Shown piece by piece: positions 1-13,498 of a DNA stretch of 64,000 nt. Under the pieces are notes generated by a model. The model worked only from the letters and a program-made list of their open reading frames with translations, made no database searches and was not told the DNA's origin. A program made the position numbers and the translations under genes. The DNA comes from Poriferisulfidus sp963668445 (GTDB lineage: Bacteria > Pseudomonadota > Gammaproteobacteria > Poriferisulfidales > Poriferisulfidaceae). The stretch covers positions 1,302,001 through 1,366,000 of the forward strand of contig OY764335.1 of NCBI GenBank assembly GCA_963668445.1. Reading direction: 5' to 3'. The first letter of the stretch is position 1; each line of letters begins with the position of its first letter.

Positions 1-76
1 GCTTATCGCAGGCTACGACGTCCTTCATCGCCTTCTGCCGCCTAGGCATCCACCGTATGCACTTGGTCACTTGACC
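1..76 (-). rRNA. rrl: 23S ribosomal RNA, 5' end (partial)
   Basis: The complement reads GGTCAAGTGACC at its start and continues with GGTGGATGCCTAGG and GGCGATGAAGGACG, the conserved first helix region of bacterial 23S rRNA. Only about 76 nt are inside the window; the gene continues beyond position 1. It follows tRNA-Ala on the same strand, the usual order of a bacterial rRNA operon. The exact 5' nucleotide is uncertain by a few bases. Confidence 0.93.
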
Positions 77-244
77 GTGCAACTCCAGACGAGCCGGAGC
101 CGCATCGTTCAACGATCGACTTGATTGATTGTTTGAATCCAGTCCCGTCGCCGGGACCGGCTTCGCATGTGAATCATCCAACTTGTGAAACAGCCGCGCC
201 GGCTGCAGCGCACGGCGCGATCGAAAGGGGGCGACGGACGGGGA

Positions 245-320
245 TGGTGGAGCCAGGGAGGATCGAACTCCCGACCTCTTGCGTGCAAAGCAAGCGCTCT
301 CCCAGCTGAGCTATGGCCCC
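245..320 (-). tRNA. tRNA-Ala (anticodon TGC)
   Basis: The complement folds as a complete 76-nt tRNA: acceptor GGGGCCA pairs with TGGCTCC, the D arm contains AGCTCAGCTGG, the anticodon arm is CTTGC-TTTGCAC-GCAAG with anticodon TGC, and the T arm contains GTTCGATC. The 3' CCA is encoded. It lies in the 16S-23S spacer behind tRNA-Ile, as in most proteobacterial rRNA operons. Confidence 0.97.
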
Positions 321-333
321 GGCCCTGCCCGGC

Positions 334-410
<77 letters not shown>

Positions 411-476
411 GTGCGCATGCGCGTGCGGGCTGCGCCCGATCGGCGCGCTCCGGCCCGATACCGTCTGGTTGTCAAA

Positions 477-503
477 ACGAAGCTTGTGCGGACGTCCGCC
501 GGG
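477..503 (-). repeat. 16S processing stem, 3' arm
   Basis: This 27-nt segment downstream of 16S is complementary, allowing G-U pairs, to 2178-2204 upstream of 16S. Both arms share the core AAGCTTGTG. Such a stem brackets the 16S precursor and is the known kind of RNase III target. The pairing is read directly; cleavage is inferred. Confidence 0.75.
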
Positions 504-520
504 GTGTGTTCTTGCTCGTA

Positions 521-2056
<1,536 letters not shown>

Positions 2057-2177
2057 AGACAGTCCGCGGCTCCGAAGAGGCGCGATGTCCCGATTGCGCA
2101 GAGTCCGCCTTGCCCGGAATGAAAAACAAAAGTTTTTCAGGCGTGGCGTTCTGCCAGGTTTACGTTGGAACACGCGA

Positions 2178-2204
2178 CCCGGCGAACGTCCACACAAGCT
2201 TCGT
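2178..2204 (-). repeat. 16S processing stem, 5' arm
   Basis: Leader-side partner of 477-503. In transcript sense it runs ACGAAGCTTGTG...GTTCGCCGGG and pairs over its whole 27 nt with the trailer arm, with two G-U positions. It sits about 120 nt upstream of the 16S 5' end. Confidence 0.75.
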
Positions 2205-2259
2205 TCTAATAACCTGATTGTCAAAAATCCATGCCCCGAACCCGCGGGGCAGGATGGGC

Positions 2260-2265
2260 ATTGTA
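2260..2265 (-). promoter_or_regulatory. candidate rRNA promoter -10 box
   Basis: TACAAT on the minus strand, about 205 bp upstream of 16S and pointing into the operon. No good -35 is visible at 16-18 bp, so this is weak. The region further upstream is taken up by the IS element, whose near end lies only about 45 bp away; the original upstream promoter elements may have been displaced. Confidence 0.3.
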
Positions 2266-2302
2266 CCATAAACCGGAATCCGATGCGCGGCAGTGCGCAG
2301 GT

Positions 2303-3307
2303 TCAACACATACTGGGATCCTTGGCGCTCGGCAATTTCTCGCTAATGCATTCCATCGGCGTCTTCATGGCAAGGCTCTGGTGCGGTCGGATGCGGTTGT
2401 AGATGTCCTCCCATTTCCGCCACTGGCGGCGCGCCGCCGCCAAGTCCGGAGCCAGATCGAAGCATTCGTAGAACTCCCGGCGGCAGGTGCCGTGCACGTA
2501 TTCCACCCGCGTGTTCATCTTCGGCGAGGCCGGCGGCAGCACCACCAGCGGCAGCTTCAGCCGCCCGCAGGCGGCCTCGAACTCGGCGCGGAACCCGCTG
2601 CCGCCGTCGACCTGCACGCAGCCGACCGGGAACGGCAGCCGCGCCAGCGTGCGCCTGAGGAAGTCCTCGGCGTGGCGGGCCGTGGCGCGCCGGTAGAGCG
2701 TCCCCGCCAAGTAGCGGCTGGCCACGTCCACCGCCGTGAACTGCTTGAAGCGGACATCCGTATGCGGCTTCAGGCTCATCACGTCGATCTGCAGCACGGC
2801 CCCGATGCGAGCACTCAGGCCGGCCCAGCCGCGCGTCGCCCACGGACGCTTGGGCCGGCGCGCGGGACGCTTGGCGGCCCGTGGGCAGCGGGCGATCCGC
2901 CCGCGCCGCAGCCAGTCGCTGAGCATGCGCCCGACCGTGCTTTCGGACGCCTCGAAACCTTCCCGCTGCAGCAGCGCCGCCAGCTTTCGCTTGCCCCAGC
3001 CGGGATGTCGGCGGCGCAACTCCAGGAGCCGCCGCTTCAGCTCCGGCTCCCAAGCCTTCTTCTTCGGCATGTGCCGCGGGCGGCGGCTTCGCGCCCGCAG
3101 GCGCTTGCGCCAGGCATACAGCGTGGACAGCGGCACGCCCGCCACCTGCGCCGCGTCGCGCACGCGCAACCCATGCCCTTCGGTCAACGTTCGGAACTGG
3201 CCCTGCGCCCGCAGGCGCAGTTGCACGTCCGGGTCGTCGTGGATCTTCTGGCGCCGGCCGAGGCGCGCCAGGCGGTATCATCCGCCTTGAAGGCCAAACA
3301 CCTTCAT
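2303..3307 (-). pseudogene. IS481-family transposase, N-terminal nonsense codon
   Basis: DDE transposase of the IS element. An N-terminal helix-turn-helix (VRDAAQVAGVPLSTLYAW) is followed by an integrase core with catalytic Asp in LQIDVMS, Asp in QVDGGSGF and Glu in NTRVEYVH, the last two separated by 34 residues as in the DDE(34/35) pattern. The best start is the ATG at 3307 behind a strong AAGGAGG. Reading from it meets an in-frame TGA at codon 10 (3278-3280), after which the frame stays open to 2303. A GTG at 3226 could serve as an internal start, giving about 307 residues, but it would shorten the N-terminal region. I call it a probable pseudogene; a sequencing error or stop readthrough would change that. 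Confidence 0.65.
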
Positions 3308-3352
3308 CCTGGACCTCCTTATCAGAGTTAGTCAATGATCTCGCCAAGCGAG
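2312..3352 (-). mobile_element. IS481-like insertion sequence, about 1 kb
   Basis: A stretch of about 1 kb filled by one integrase-core transposase, lying between an rRNA promoter region and a regulator gene. The two ends share an imperfect inverted element containing CTTGGCG (near 2315 and 3345), and the same left-end sequence recurs at 41375-41420 in a decayed copy, so the left border near 2310 is supported by comparison of two copies. Exact inverted repeats and target duplication could not be fixed by eye. Confidence 0.6.
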
Positions 3353-3484
3353 GTCCGGGATTTTATCCTCCTCAGTCCTCAGGCGGCCCCTCCGGCGAGC
3401 CGGAGCCGACGCCTGCCTTTATATGAAGGCCGTCCGGATTGCAAGGGCTTCGAAAGGGCAGACGGGGATGGCCAGATTGCAGAT

Positions 3485-3658
3485 TTATATTCGACCTGTC
3501 GATGCGAGGCGAGGCTTGCGCCCGCGTCCAGCACCGAAGATATCGGCGATTTCGGCCTGCACCAGCTTGGTATCGATCTCTTTGATGCAACCTTTTGGGA
3601 AGTCCTGCCAATCGCCGCCGCCTTGCTCTGAAGCCGCGCCGCTTCCAAGCGCACGCAT
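3485..3658 (-). CDS. small coupled ORF, 57 aa, unknown function
   Basis: A 57-codon ORF whose ATG overlaps the stop of the upstream AlbA-type gene as TGATG (3656-3660), the usual geometry for translational coupling. The middle carries DFPKGCIKEIDTKLVQAEI, probably an amphipathic helix, and the tail is basic (GRGRKPR). I do not recognise the family. The helix is faintly like the coiled coil of GreA (GRIKEIESKLTQAEV), so a relic of a greA-type gene is another reading. It is real only if the coupling is real; the upstream gene is frameshifted here. Confidence 0.4.
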   Translation of the reverse strand: MRALGSGAASEQGGGDWQDFPKGCIKEIDTKLVQAEIADIFGAGRGRKPRLASTGRI

Positions 3659-5161
3659 CATTTCTGGGAACGCTTCAGCAATGCCTTGCCTTTGCGGGTC
3701 AATCGATACCTTTGCAGGCGGCTGGTTGGCTTGTCGCTGAGGGTACGCACGATATAGCCTTGATCCATCGCCGGCTTGAGGTGCCTGTCGTGAAAATTCT
3801 TGCGAGATTTCAACTTCATAGCGGACTGGAGCTCCTGCCGCGTACTCTCATCTTGGCATGCGCTAACTAGGGCAATGATTGCCGGCGCAACACACTTTTC
3901 CGATTCATTGCCTTGGTTTTTTGGTGCGTTTTCCCTTCCATGAAACTCTGATGCGCGATGCTGGGATGCCTCTGTGCTACCCCGACTTGCATCCTGACTT
4001 GCATCCTGATTTTCCCCGTTAGGGCTTGAAATTTGACTCTCAAGCATCTTTCGGTATTCCTTGGAGTAGCGGAATTCCAGCCACAAGCCTCCTCCGGGTT
4101 CCAGTTTCCACTGCGGCGTGGGAATGCCTTCCCGTTTGCACACATCGACAATCTTACGAATCCCCAAGCCCCAAGCCTCGATCATTCCGGCACGAAAAAA
4201 CGTATACGCGATATTGGGATTGCGGGGCCTTGAAGAATGCTCTTCTTGCAACTGGTCTACAGACCACCCGGCAGGCAACTGTCCCGGATTCCATATCGAG
4301 ATTCGATTGTCGTACACCCGGATTTGGATTGGAGCGGCACTGGAAAATTCGCGATGGATAATGGCATTGATGACGGCTTCGCGCATGGCCTCGCGCGGTA
4401 CGGGAAAGGTCTCCACTCGATAGAGGCCATCGTAAGAAATGAGCGCCTTTGAGTATTTCGTGTACAACAGTTCCATGGTGCGTTCTACTTGCACGAACAG
4501 ATTCCCCTCAACCAAATCTTGATACAGCAATTCAGAATCTTGGAACGCTCCGATTTTGACGCAAGACCCTATGACGAACCGTTCGGGGGCCGGATGGAAG
4601 AACAACACAGCCGCACGCTTCAGAGATGCGCCATCGCGAAGATTGAGCTTCTCAATGATGCTGGAATTTGATGCATCCGAAATGTTCGCAGGCAATCTTC
4701 CGCTGGCCGAAGCCAGTCTTCGGAATCCCTTCAACGCATGATCGTCCAACTCCCCAATGCCGATATCTGGAATGGGCACGTCATCCCAGGTTCGGCCATG
4801 CCTCTCCAGAAGAAAGCGCGTGAGAGCGGCACCTTTGAGCACTTGCTTGGTGCTTCCGCTCCGATAATGGAAGGCGCCCTTGTAACTAACGGGATTAGGG
4901 TGCGGGGCCACCACGATTTGCAGGTATTCCCGTCCTGACTCCATTTTCAGATTCACATCCACCATGATGCCGAGCATCGCTTGCGTCTTATTGGGGATTT
5001 CCTCAAGAAGCCGAAGCACGTCGACCACCCCCCACGACATCGCCTTGATCGTTCTTGCCAATCTCCAAGATTCCACCCTGCGCACTGGCGAATCCGCATA
5101 TCCACTTCAGATATTCGTCACGCCAAGTGGTTTTCCACTCAATGCTTTGGGACTCGACCAT
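3658..5161 (-). pseudogene. AlbA/Schlafen-type ATP-binding regulator, frameshifted
   Basis: Resembles the widespread regulators with an N-terminal AlbA_2 (Schlafen-like) domain and a C-terminal HATPase_c_4 region, often annotated as RecG-like transcriptional regulators. The true N-terminus starts at ATG 5161 with MVESQSIEWKTTWRDEYLKW and reads to GNDQ-type residues ending KNDQGDVVG at about residue 44. There a run of six G (5028-5033) shifts the frame; with five G it would continue into VVDVLRLLEEIPNKTQ and the rest. The downstream part shows the ATP-binding segment AVINAIIHREFS and a helix-turn-helix-like C-terminus, about 500 residues in all. As sequenced it cannot give a full product from the normal start; a homopolymer switch or sequence error is possible. 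The 57-aa ORF follows with TGATG overlap. Confidence 0.75.
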
Positions 5162-5250
5162 GGGCATTACCTAGGTTCCATTTGCATATCATAAGTTTAA
5201 CACGGCTGGCAAACGAACGTTCCGGCATATGGAAAGGAGCACCAACTTCG

Positions 5251-6039
5251 CTACTGCCCGAGCCGGCCCGGATGCTGCGGCGGAGGCGGAGGCGCGTCCA
5301 GTTCGGCCAATTGCGCGGCGGCCTGCTCGCGCAAGATGCGGTCGTAGGCATTCTTGGCCGGCATGTCGAGCGCCTGCATCAGCAAGGTGCGCGCCTGCTC
5401 GCGATGCGCACGGCGGTTCAGCACCAGCAAGCCCAGCGCGTATTCGATGCGCACGATCGGCTCGTCGCCGGCCAATTCGAGAGCCCGCGCATAGTGCGCC
5501 TTCGCCTTCTCGGCGCTCGCGCCGAACAGTACTCCCGCCATGAAGCCGCCTTGGCCGCGCGCTTCCGCATGCCAGGACGCGAGGCTCAAATGCGCCGCGG
5601 CCATATCCGGCGCCAGCCGCAGCGCCGTCTCGAGGATGCCGTGCAATTCCTCCGGGTAGCCGCCCTCCATCACTTCCATGACCCCGAGGGTCTGCACGTA
5701 GCGGCCCAAAGCATGCGCCAGCTGGAGATGGGCTTCGGGATTGCGCGGCTCGAGGCGGACCGCTTCCCGAGCCCACTGCACGCCCCGATCGAACCAAGGC
5801 TTCTTCGCGCCCGCCGCAGCGATGTAATGCCCATGGATGGCCAAGGATTCGGCCGCCAGCACGTAGCCCTCGACCGTCCCGGCCGCAGCGGCGAGTTCCG
5901 CGGCTTCCGCAAACCGCCCGTCGCTGTAGGCCGCCCGCGCCGCATCAAGCGGCGGCGGCTCCGCCGCGACCGGCAGTGCGCATGCAAGGCACAGGCCCGC
6001 GGCGAGCGCGGCCCCGAAGTCGCATCGTACGATGCCCAT
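5251..6039 (-). CDS. periplasmic TPR-repeat protein
   Basis: A 262-residue protein with a signal peptide (hydrophobic stretch about residues 8-24, likely cleavage after PVAAE-type residues) followed by helical pairs typical of tetratricopeptide repeats, for example VRLEPRNPEAHLQLAHALG and LRLAPDMAAAHLSLA. It probably binds protein partners in the periplasm; no enzymatic motif is seen. The C-terminus is a proline-rich tail. It is 19 bp downstream of greA on the same strand and is probably the last gene of the car-greA transcription unit. Specific role unknown. Confidence 0.75.
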   Translation of the reverse strand: MGIVRCDFGAALAAGLCLACALPVAAEPPPLDAARAAYSDGRFAEAAELAAAAGTVEGYVLAAESLAIHGHYIAAAGAKKPWFDRGVQWAREAVRLEPRNPEAHLQLAHALGRYVQTLGVMEVMEGGYPEELHGILETALRLAPDMAAAHLSLASWHAEARGQGGFMAGVLFGASAEKAKAHYARALELAGDEPIVRIEYALGLLVLNRRAHREQARTLLMQALDMPAKNAYDRILREQAAAQLAELDAPPPPPQHPGRLGQ

Positions 6040-6058
6040 GGCCGGCGAGGGTCTGCGG

Positions 6059-6535
6059 CTAGCCGTAGCGCACGCCCAGCACTTCGAAGTTGCGCGGCCC
6101 GCCCGGCGCGGCCACCATCACCTCGTCGCCCTCGCGCTTGCCGATCAGCGCCTGCGCGATGGGCGAGTACACCGAAATCCGCGCCGCCTCGACATCCGAT
6201 TCGTCTTCGCCGACGATCTGGTAGCGCACTTCCTCGCCGGACTCCATGTCGGTCAGCTCCACGGTCGCGCCGAACACCACCGCGCCGTCCGCGTCCAGCT
6301 TCGCGACATCCACGACTTCCGCCTGCGTCAGCTTGGATTCGATCTCCTTGATGCGGCCTTCCAGAAAGCCCTGCTGCTCGCGCGCCGCCTTGTATTCGAA
6401 GTTTTCGCGCAAATCGCCGTGCTCGCGCGCTTCGGCGATGGCCCGCACCACGGCCGGCCGCTCCACCCGCTTGAGGCGTTCGAGCTCCTCGCGCAACAGT
6501 GCGGCTCCGCGGATCGTCATCAGCACCCTGCTCAT
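6059..6535 (-). CDS. greA: transcription elongation factor GreA
   Basis: 158 residues, the standard GreA length. The N-terminal coiled coil (LREELERLK through GRIKEIESKLTQAEV, about residues 13-75) enters the RNA polymerase secondary channel and stimulates cleavage of backtracked transcripts; the C-terminal FKBP-like domain contains VVFGATVEL and YSPIAQALIGKREGDEV. The start MSRVLMTIRG fits the family. It lies 33 bp after carB on the same strand, the order carA-carB-greA known from Pseudomonas and related bacteria. Confidence 0.97.
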   Translation of the reverse strand: MSRVLMTIRGAALLREELERLKRVERPAVVRAIAEAREHGDLRENFEYKAAREQQGFLEGRIKEIESKLTQAEVVDVAKLDADGAVVFGATVELTDMESGEEVRYQIVGEDESDVEAARISVYSPIAQALIGKREGDEVMVAAPGGPRNFEVLGVRYG

Positions 6536-6568
6536 CGCGTCGTCCTCGGCAAGCGCAGGCCCGCCGCC

Positions 6569-9778
<3,210 letters not shown>

Positions 9779-9779
9779 G

Positions 9780-10430
9780 TCAGGCTCCTTGATCAACGAG
9801 TTTCCAAAAAAGCGCACCGACTTCCCAATCTTCAATCATTTGCCGATGACCGTTGCAACGGGGATCATCGCAACGATACTCGTACTGGAATTTGAAAGGC
9901 ACCTTTCTCGGAGGAACCAAGGTGTGCTGACGTTCCTCGAAAAGTCGGCGCTGCTTCAAGGCAGCCAGAAATTTGTCATCCCACTCCGGTGCGCTCGAGG
10001 AAATCACCCAATCGCTTATGTCTTTAGGACGAATAATGCCAAGCGAGACATTATCCTCTTGCTGCTGCCTCTGCAGGTCTTCAACAGATCTGGACTGTTT
10101 TTCCATTACATATGCAGCCCGTTTAGCCCAGTTGCCGGGATTGGACGGAATCGGTTCGCCAAGAATCTCAATCGATTCGGAATCCGGTCGATAGCTTTCC
10201 TTCCGAGGGTCTTGCGCCCCATGCTTCCGGGCTTTGACCCGAATCCGCTGATACTTCTTGTATTGCTGCTCGTATGGCTGCTCCCGAAAATTGATCGGGT
10301 AAAGACGCACGAAATCCCCAGATTCCGTAACCCCAGCAGTACATGCCAATTCATCGTACTTTCTGGACGGAATCGGGCAGGTCTTGACAGTAATCAAGAC
10401 CTCAAGCGTTTCAACGGCGTTTGGCGGCAT
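9780..10430 (-). CDS. DUF488-linked partner protein, unknown function
   Basis: A 216-residue protein starting MPPNAVETLEVLI. The ATG overlaps the stop of the DUF488 gene as TGATG (10428-10432), and its own stop lies one base before the carB ATG. The N-terminal part (EVLITVKTCPIPSRKY through RLYPINFR) looks like a beta-rich nucleic-acid-binding or nuclease-like fold; the C-terminus has a C-x4-C-x2-H element (YRCDDPRCNGHRQM) that could bind a metal, followed by EDWEVGALFWKL. I recognise it only as a protein often paired with DUF488 proteins. Codon use looks less GC-biased than carA and carB, which fits later insertion. Confidence 0.7.
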   Translation of the reverse strand: MPPNAVETLEVLITVKTCPIPSRKYDELACTAGVTESGDFVRLYPINFREQPYEQQYKKYQRIRVKARKHGAQDPRKESYRPDSESIEILGEPIPSNPGNWAKRAAYVMEKQSRSVEDLQRQQQEDNVSLGIIRPKDISDWVISSSAPEWDDKFLAALKQRRLFEERQHTLVPPRKVPFKFQYEYRCDDPRCNGHRQMIEDWEVGALFWKLVDQGA

Positions 10431-11305
10431 CACGGCAAATGCCTCACTTTCAAACCGCTTGTGCATGCGACGGCATCGGCCAGCCGGGAGCGGTGGCAGC
10501 ATTGCACGTCTTCCTCCACGCACATCAGGGCGGAAAGATGCCGCTTCATCAATGTCGCGACCTCTTCGACCTCTTGCTCCAGTCGAGGCAGCATTCTGGT
10601 TTCATAGCGCTTGAGCAGGCGCCGGTACGAAGCATCGTCGCTGAGATGCACCCGAGCAGAACTCGGAATGCCTAAGTGCGGCAGATGCCGGTACGCCATG
10701 CCCAGTTTTTCCGCAATGGCGCTCAAGGACTTCTTCGAAAATCCGTATTTTCTCGAAACCGGATTGGCGCGCACGTCGACGAGCACCTCGACCCCTTCCC
10801 TCAATAGCCCATCGAAGAAGGCATCCACGGATTTTCCTTCGTAGCCCACCGTTAATACGGCCTTCCTTGAAATCCGAGGCTTTTTGCCGCGTCCATGCCG
10901 TAATTCGCTTCGGGACGCGTACCACGGATATCTGGCATACACGTCGTCCACGAGTTCGGATTGCGTCATCTTGCGGTATTTCCGCACGACGATCTTGACC
11001 GCTTCCAAGGCGGCAGGAGGAAGCTGCGCGATATGCCTCTCGGCTTCGTCCGCCAGACGCCTGCGTGCTGCAATCCGGTAGTTCCGCACCCTCTCCACAA
11101 GGCCCGACACCTGGAGATGATCCAAGTCCCGGTACAAGGTGAAGGAGACAGGCCCGTAGCGGTACGGCACGAAATCGTAGAATCCGGCCTCCTCGCCCAA
11201 TTCCGTTTCATGGCGCAACAGGAACGCCAACTTCACCAGCATCGTCGGCGAAAGGGACCGGGCCTCCCGAAGCAGGACCAGAATCATGCGTTGGCGAACA
11301 AGCAT
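10430..11305 (-). CDS. DUF488 protein with Panacea-like N-terminal domain
   Basis: 291 residues in two parts. Residues 1-95 (TMLVKLAFLLRHE, FVPYRYGPVSFTLYRDLDHL, SGLVERV) resemble the SocA/Panacea helical domain used by many antitoxins. Residues about 147-291 form a DUF488 domain with VLTVGYEGKSVDAFFDGLL, VDVRANPVSRKYGFSK and the family motif C-x-E-x-D-x3-CHR (CVEEDVQCCHR). DUF488 biochemistry is not established. The gene begins 11 bp after carA and overlaps its partner by TGATG, so it is embedded in the carAB operon. Possible toxin-antitoxin, defence or RNA/DNA-repair role is inference from domains and the neighbouring island. Confidence 0.75.
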   Translation of the reverse strand: MLVRQRMILVLLREARSLSPTMLVKLAFLLRHETELGEEAGFYDFVPYRYGPVSFTLYRDLDHLQVSGLVERVRNYRIAARRRLADEAERHIAQLPPAALEAVKIVVRKYRKMTQSELVDDVYARYPWYASRSELRHGRGKKPRISRKAVLTVGYEGKSVDAFFDGLLREGVEVLVDVRANPVSRKYGFSKKSLSAIAEKLGMAYRHLPHLGIPSSARVHLSDDASYRRLLKRYETRMLPRLEQEVEEVATLMKRHLSALMCVEEDVQCCHRSRLADAVACTSGLKVRHLP

Positions 11306-11316
11306 CGTCCAACCCC

Positions 11317-12438
11317 TCAGGCGGCGCGCGCCTGCATCAGTTCCGTGAAATGATCGAACAGCCCCGCCACGTCGTGCGGCCCGGGGCTGGCTTCCGGATG
11401 CCCTTGGAACGCGAACGCCGGCGCCTGCGTGTGGCGCACGCCCTGCACGGTGCCATCGAACAGCGAGCGGTGCGTCAGGCGCAGCGAGTCCGGCAGCGAG
11501 CCCTCATCGACGGCGAAGCCGTGGTTCTGGCTGCTGATCAGCACCCGTCCCGTCTCCAGTTCCAGCGCCGGATGGTTGGCGCCGTGGTGCCCGGTCTTCA
11601 TCTTCACCGTGCGGGCTCCGCACGCGAGGCTCAGCAGCTGGCAGCCCAGGCAGATGCCGAACATCGGCAGGCCCGCGTCCAGCAGTTCGCGGATCGCCTC
11701 CTGCGCATACGTGCACGGCTCCGGGTCGCCCGGGCCGTTCGATAGGAAGATGCCGTCCGGCTTGAGCGCCAGCGCCTCGGCGGCCGGCCATGCGGCCGGC
11801 ACCACGGTGACCGCGCAGCCGCGCTCGCGCAGCAGGCGCAGGATGTTGCGCTTGATGCCGTAGTCGTAGGCGACGGCGCGGTAGCGCACCGGCGGCGGCT
11901 CTCCCGGCCCGTCGCGCCAGACGCCTTCATTCCATTCGTACGGCGCATCCGTGGTCACTTCGCGCGCCAAGTCCATGCCGGCCAGGCCGCCGAAGGCCCG
12001 CGCCTGCGCGACCGCCCCGTCCGGGTCGTCCGTGTCCGTCGTCAAACAGCCGGCCTGCGCCCCCTCATCGCGCAGGATGCGCGTCAGGCGGCGGGTGTCG
12101 AGTCCGGCGATGCCGGGCACCCCGTGCCGCTTCAGGAATGCGCCGAGCGGCTCTTCGGCACGCCAGTTGCTGGTGCAGATGGAAGCGTCGCGCACGACGA
12201 GGCCGGCAGCGTGCACCTGTGCGGACTCGCAATCCTCGGCGTTGGCGCCGACGTTGCCGATGTGGGGGTGCGTCAGCGTGACCAGCTGGCGGCAATAGGA
12301 CGGGTCGGTCAGGATCTCCTGATAGCCGGTGATGGCGGTGTTGAAGACCGCTTCGCCGACGGCGGCGGCGTTCGCGCCGATGGATTCTCCGAAAAACAGC
12401 GCGCCGTTTTCCAGGGCAAGCAACGCGCGCTCGGACAA
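11317..12438 (-). CDS. carA: carbamoyl-phosphate synthase small subunit
   Basis: 373 residues, full length. The glutamine amidotransferase subunit that hydrolyses glutamine and feeds ammonia to CarB. The N-terminal domain starts MSERALLALENGALFFGESIG; the class I amidotransferase domain shows the nucleophile elbow GICLGCQLLSLACG and the His/Glu pair in FQGHPEASPGPHD. The start codon is TTG at 12438 with a strong GGAGG six to seven bases upstream. First gene of the carA-DUF488-partner-carB-greA-TPR unit. Confidence 0.97.
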   Translation of the reverse strand: MSERALLALENGALFFGESIGANAAAVGEAVFNTAITGYQEILTDPSYCRQLVTLTHPHIGNVGANAEDCESAQVHAAGLVVRDASICTSNWRAEEPLGAFLKRHGVPGIAGLDTRRLTRILRDEGAQAGCLTTDTDDPDGAVAQARAFGGLAGMDLAREVTTDAPYEWNEGVWRDGPGEPPPVRYRAVAYDYGIKRNILRLLRERGCAVTVVPAAWPAAEALALKPDGIFLSNGPGDPEPCTYAQEAIRELLDAGLPMFGICLGCQLLSLACGARTVKMKTGHHGANHPALELETGRVLISSQNHGFAVDEGSLPDSLRLTHRSLFDGTVQGVRHTQAPAFAFQGHPEASPGPHDVAGLFDHFTELMQARAA

Positions 12439-12499
12439 GTGAGCCTCCTACGGATCCGGCTTGTGGGGGCTGGCGGCCCCGGAATGATGCCGGGCGCGT

Positions 12500-12505
12500 A
12501 TTGTA
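12500..12505 (-). promoter_or_regulatory. candidate carA promoter -10 box
   Basis: TACAAT on the minus strand, about 62 bp upstream of the carA TTG start and outside the HEPN gene. No clear -35 is present, so confidence is limited. No PyrH- or ArgR-type operator could be recognised by eye. Confidence 0.35.
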
Positions 12506-12539
12506 CCGCAGATGATCTTCCGAACCGCCTCCGGGCGGC

Positions 12540-12980
12540 CTACAGGCCGCGCTCCAGCACGATCGGGTCGCCCGTCAGGGGCGATCCGGCGGCTTTGGCC
12601 TCCAGCCATGCTTCGATCATAAACCACATTTCGGAGAGAGCCTCGCACACCGACTCGATTTCGGCGGCGTCTGAAGCGGTCGACAGCAATTCCTCCGAAC
12701 CCGGATAGTGCCCTGCCGTGGCCGCCAACGTCAAGTGCGTAAACTGCTCGAACTCTTGTTTGAACAAGCTGTTCGCCGGCAGGGAGGTCGTCAATTTCGC
12801 CAAGTTGTGCGTCTTCGGCGGAGGCGTGCCATAAGCATCCTCCAGCAGCGCCTTGATAATCTTTTCGGTAGCCTGCTGCAAATGGAACCATGCAATCTCT
12901 GGAGTTTTCGCGCTCAGCGAATCGGCCGCGACGAGGTCATTCTTCGCCATATCGAGCCAGCTCCGGATAACGCCCTTCAT
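12540..12980 (-). CDS. HEPN domain protein of an MNT/HEPN pair
   Basis: 146 residues of the HEPN family: MKGVIRSWLDMAKNDLVAAD, then the typical WFHLQQATEKIIKALLE and THNLAKL. HEPN proteins paired with MNT nucleotidyltransferases act as RNases or as toxins in toxin-antitoxin systems; this subgroup (PF05168-like) lacks an obvious R-x4-6-H motif here, so nuclease activity is uncertain. Its ATG overlaps the end of the MNT gene by four bases (ATGA), showing a two-gene operon. First member of the island that separates carA from dapB. Confidence 0.8.
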   Translation of the reverse strand: MKGVIRSWLDMAKNDLVAADSLSAKTPEIAWFHLQQATEKIIKALLEDAYGTPPPKTHNLAKLTTSLPANSLFKQEFEQFTHLTLAATAGHYPGSEELLSTASDAAEIESVCEALSEMWFMIEAWLEAKAAGSPLTGDPIVLERGL

Positions 12981-13498
12981 GCTGCACTTGCAGTTTTTTC
13001 GGCCCGAAACCGCTCGTAGAAGGGACCGCCGATGCTCGCATACAGCAAGCGCCCTTCCTGATGCGCGCAGTGTGCCATGGAACCCTTCTCCAGACGTTCC
13101 CTGTTGAAAGTGTCGACCTGACGCGGAACCACGTCCACATCCACTGGGCAGCTTGCGACCGGCGCAAAGGCTTCAAACATGCCCAACCGTTGCGACGTGA
13201 CCACCATTAAGTCGAAGTCGCTGTCCGGGCGGAAATCCCCGCGTGCCCGACTGCCGAAAAGGAAGATTGCGAGCGGCCGCAATTCGCGCACTAATTGGCC
13301 CACCATGAAATCCAAAGCCGCCGCTTCGGTGACGAACGGGCCCCGGTTGGCGCCCTGCGGGGCTTGCTCGGGCGTTCCTTGCGCGGCGGCCAGCGCTGTC
13401 CGCATGGCCGCGGGGTCGCTTTTGACCAGATTGACCAGCTTCCTCATCTCATCGCGCTGCTCGGGTGGGACGCGGAAACTCATGACCGGCGTTTGCAT
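12977..13498 (-). CDS. MNT-type minimal nucleotidyltransferase
   Basis: 173 residues. The polymerase-beta-type nucleotidyltransferase signature is present as FLFGSRARGDFRPDSDFDLMVV (positions about 79-100): GS, then the metal-binding D-x-D, with a third acidic residue in PVDVDVV. An N-terminal extension of about 60 residues, including VPPEQRDEMRKLVNL, is not part of the core. Members of this family AMPylate their HEPN partner and act as antitoxin. It precedes the HEPN gene with a 4-bp overlap. Confidence 0.82.
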   Translation of the reverse strand: MQTPVMSFRVPPEQRDEMRKLVNLVKSDPAAMRTALAAAQGTPEQAPQGANRGPFVTEAAALDFMVGQLVRELRPLAIFLFGSRARGDFRPDSDFDLMVVTSQRLGMFEAFAPVASCPVDVDVVPRQVDTFNRERLEKGSMAHCAHQEGRLLYASIGGPFYERFRAEKTASAA

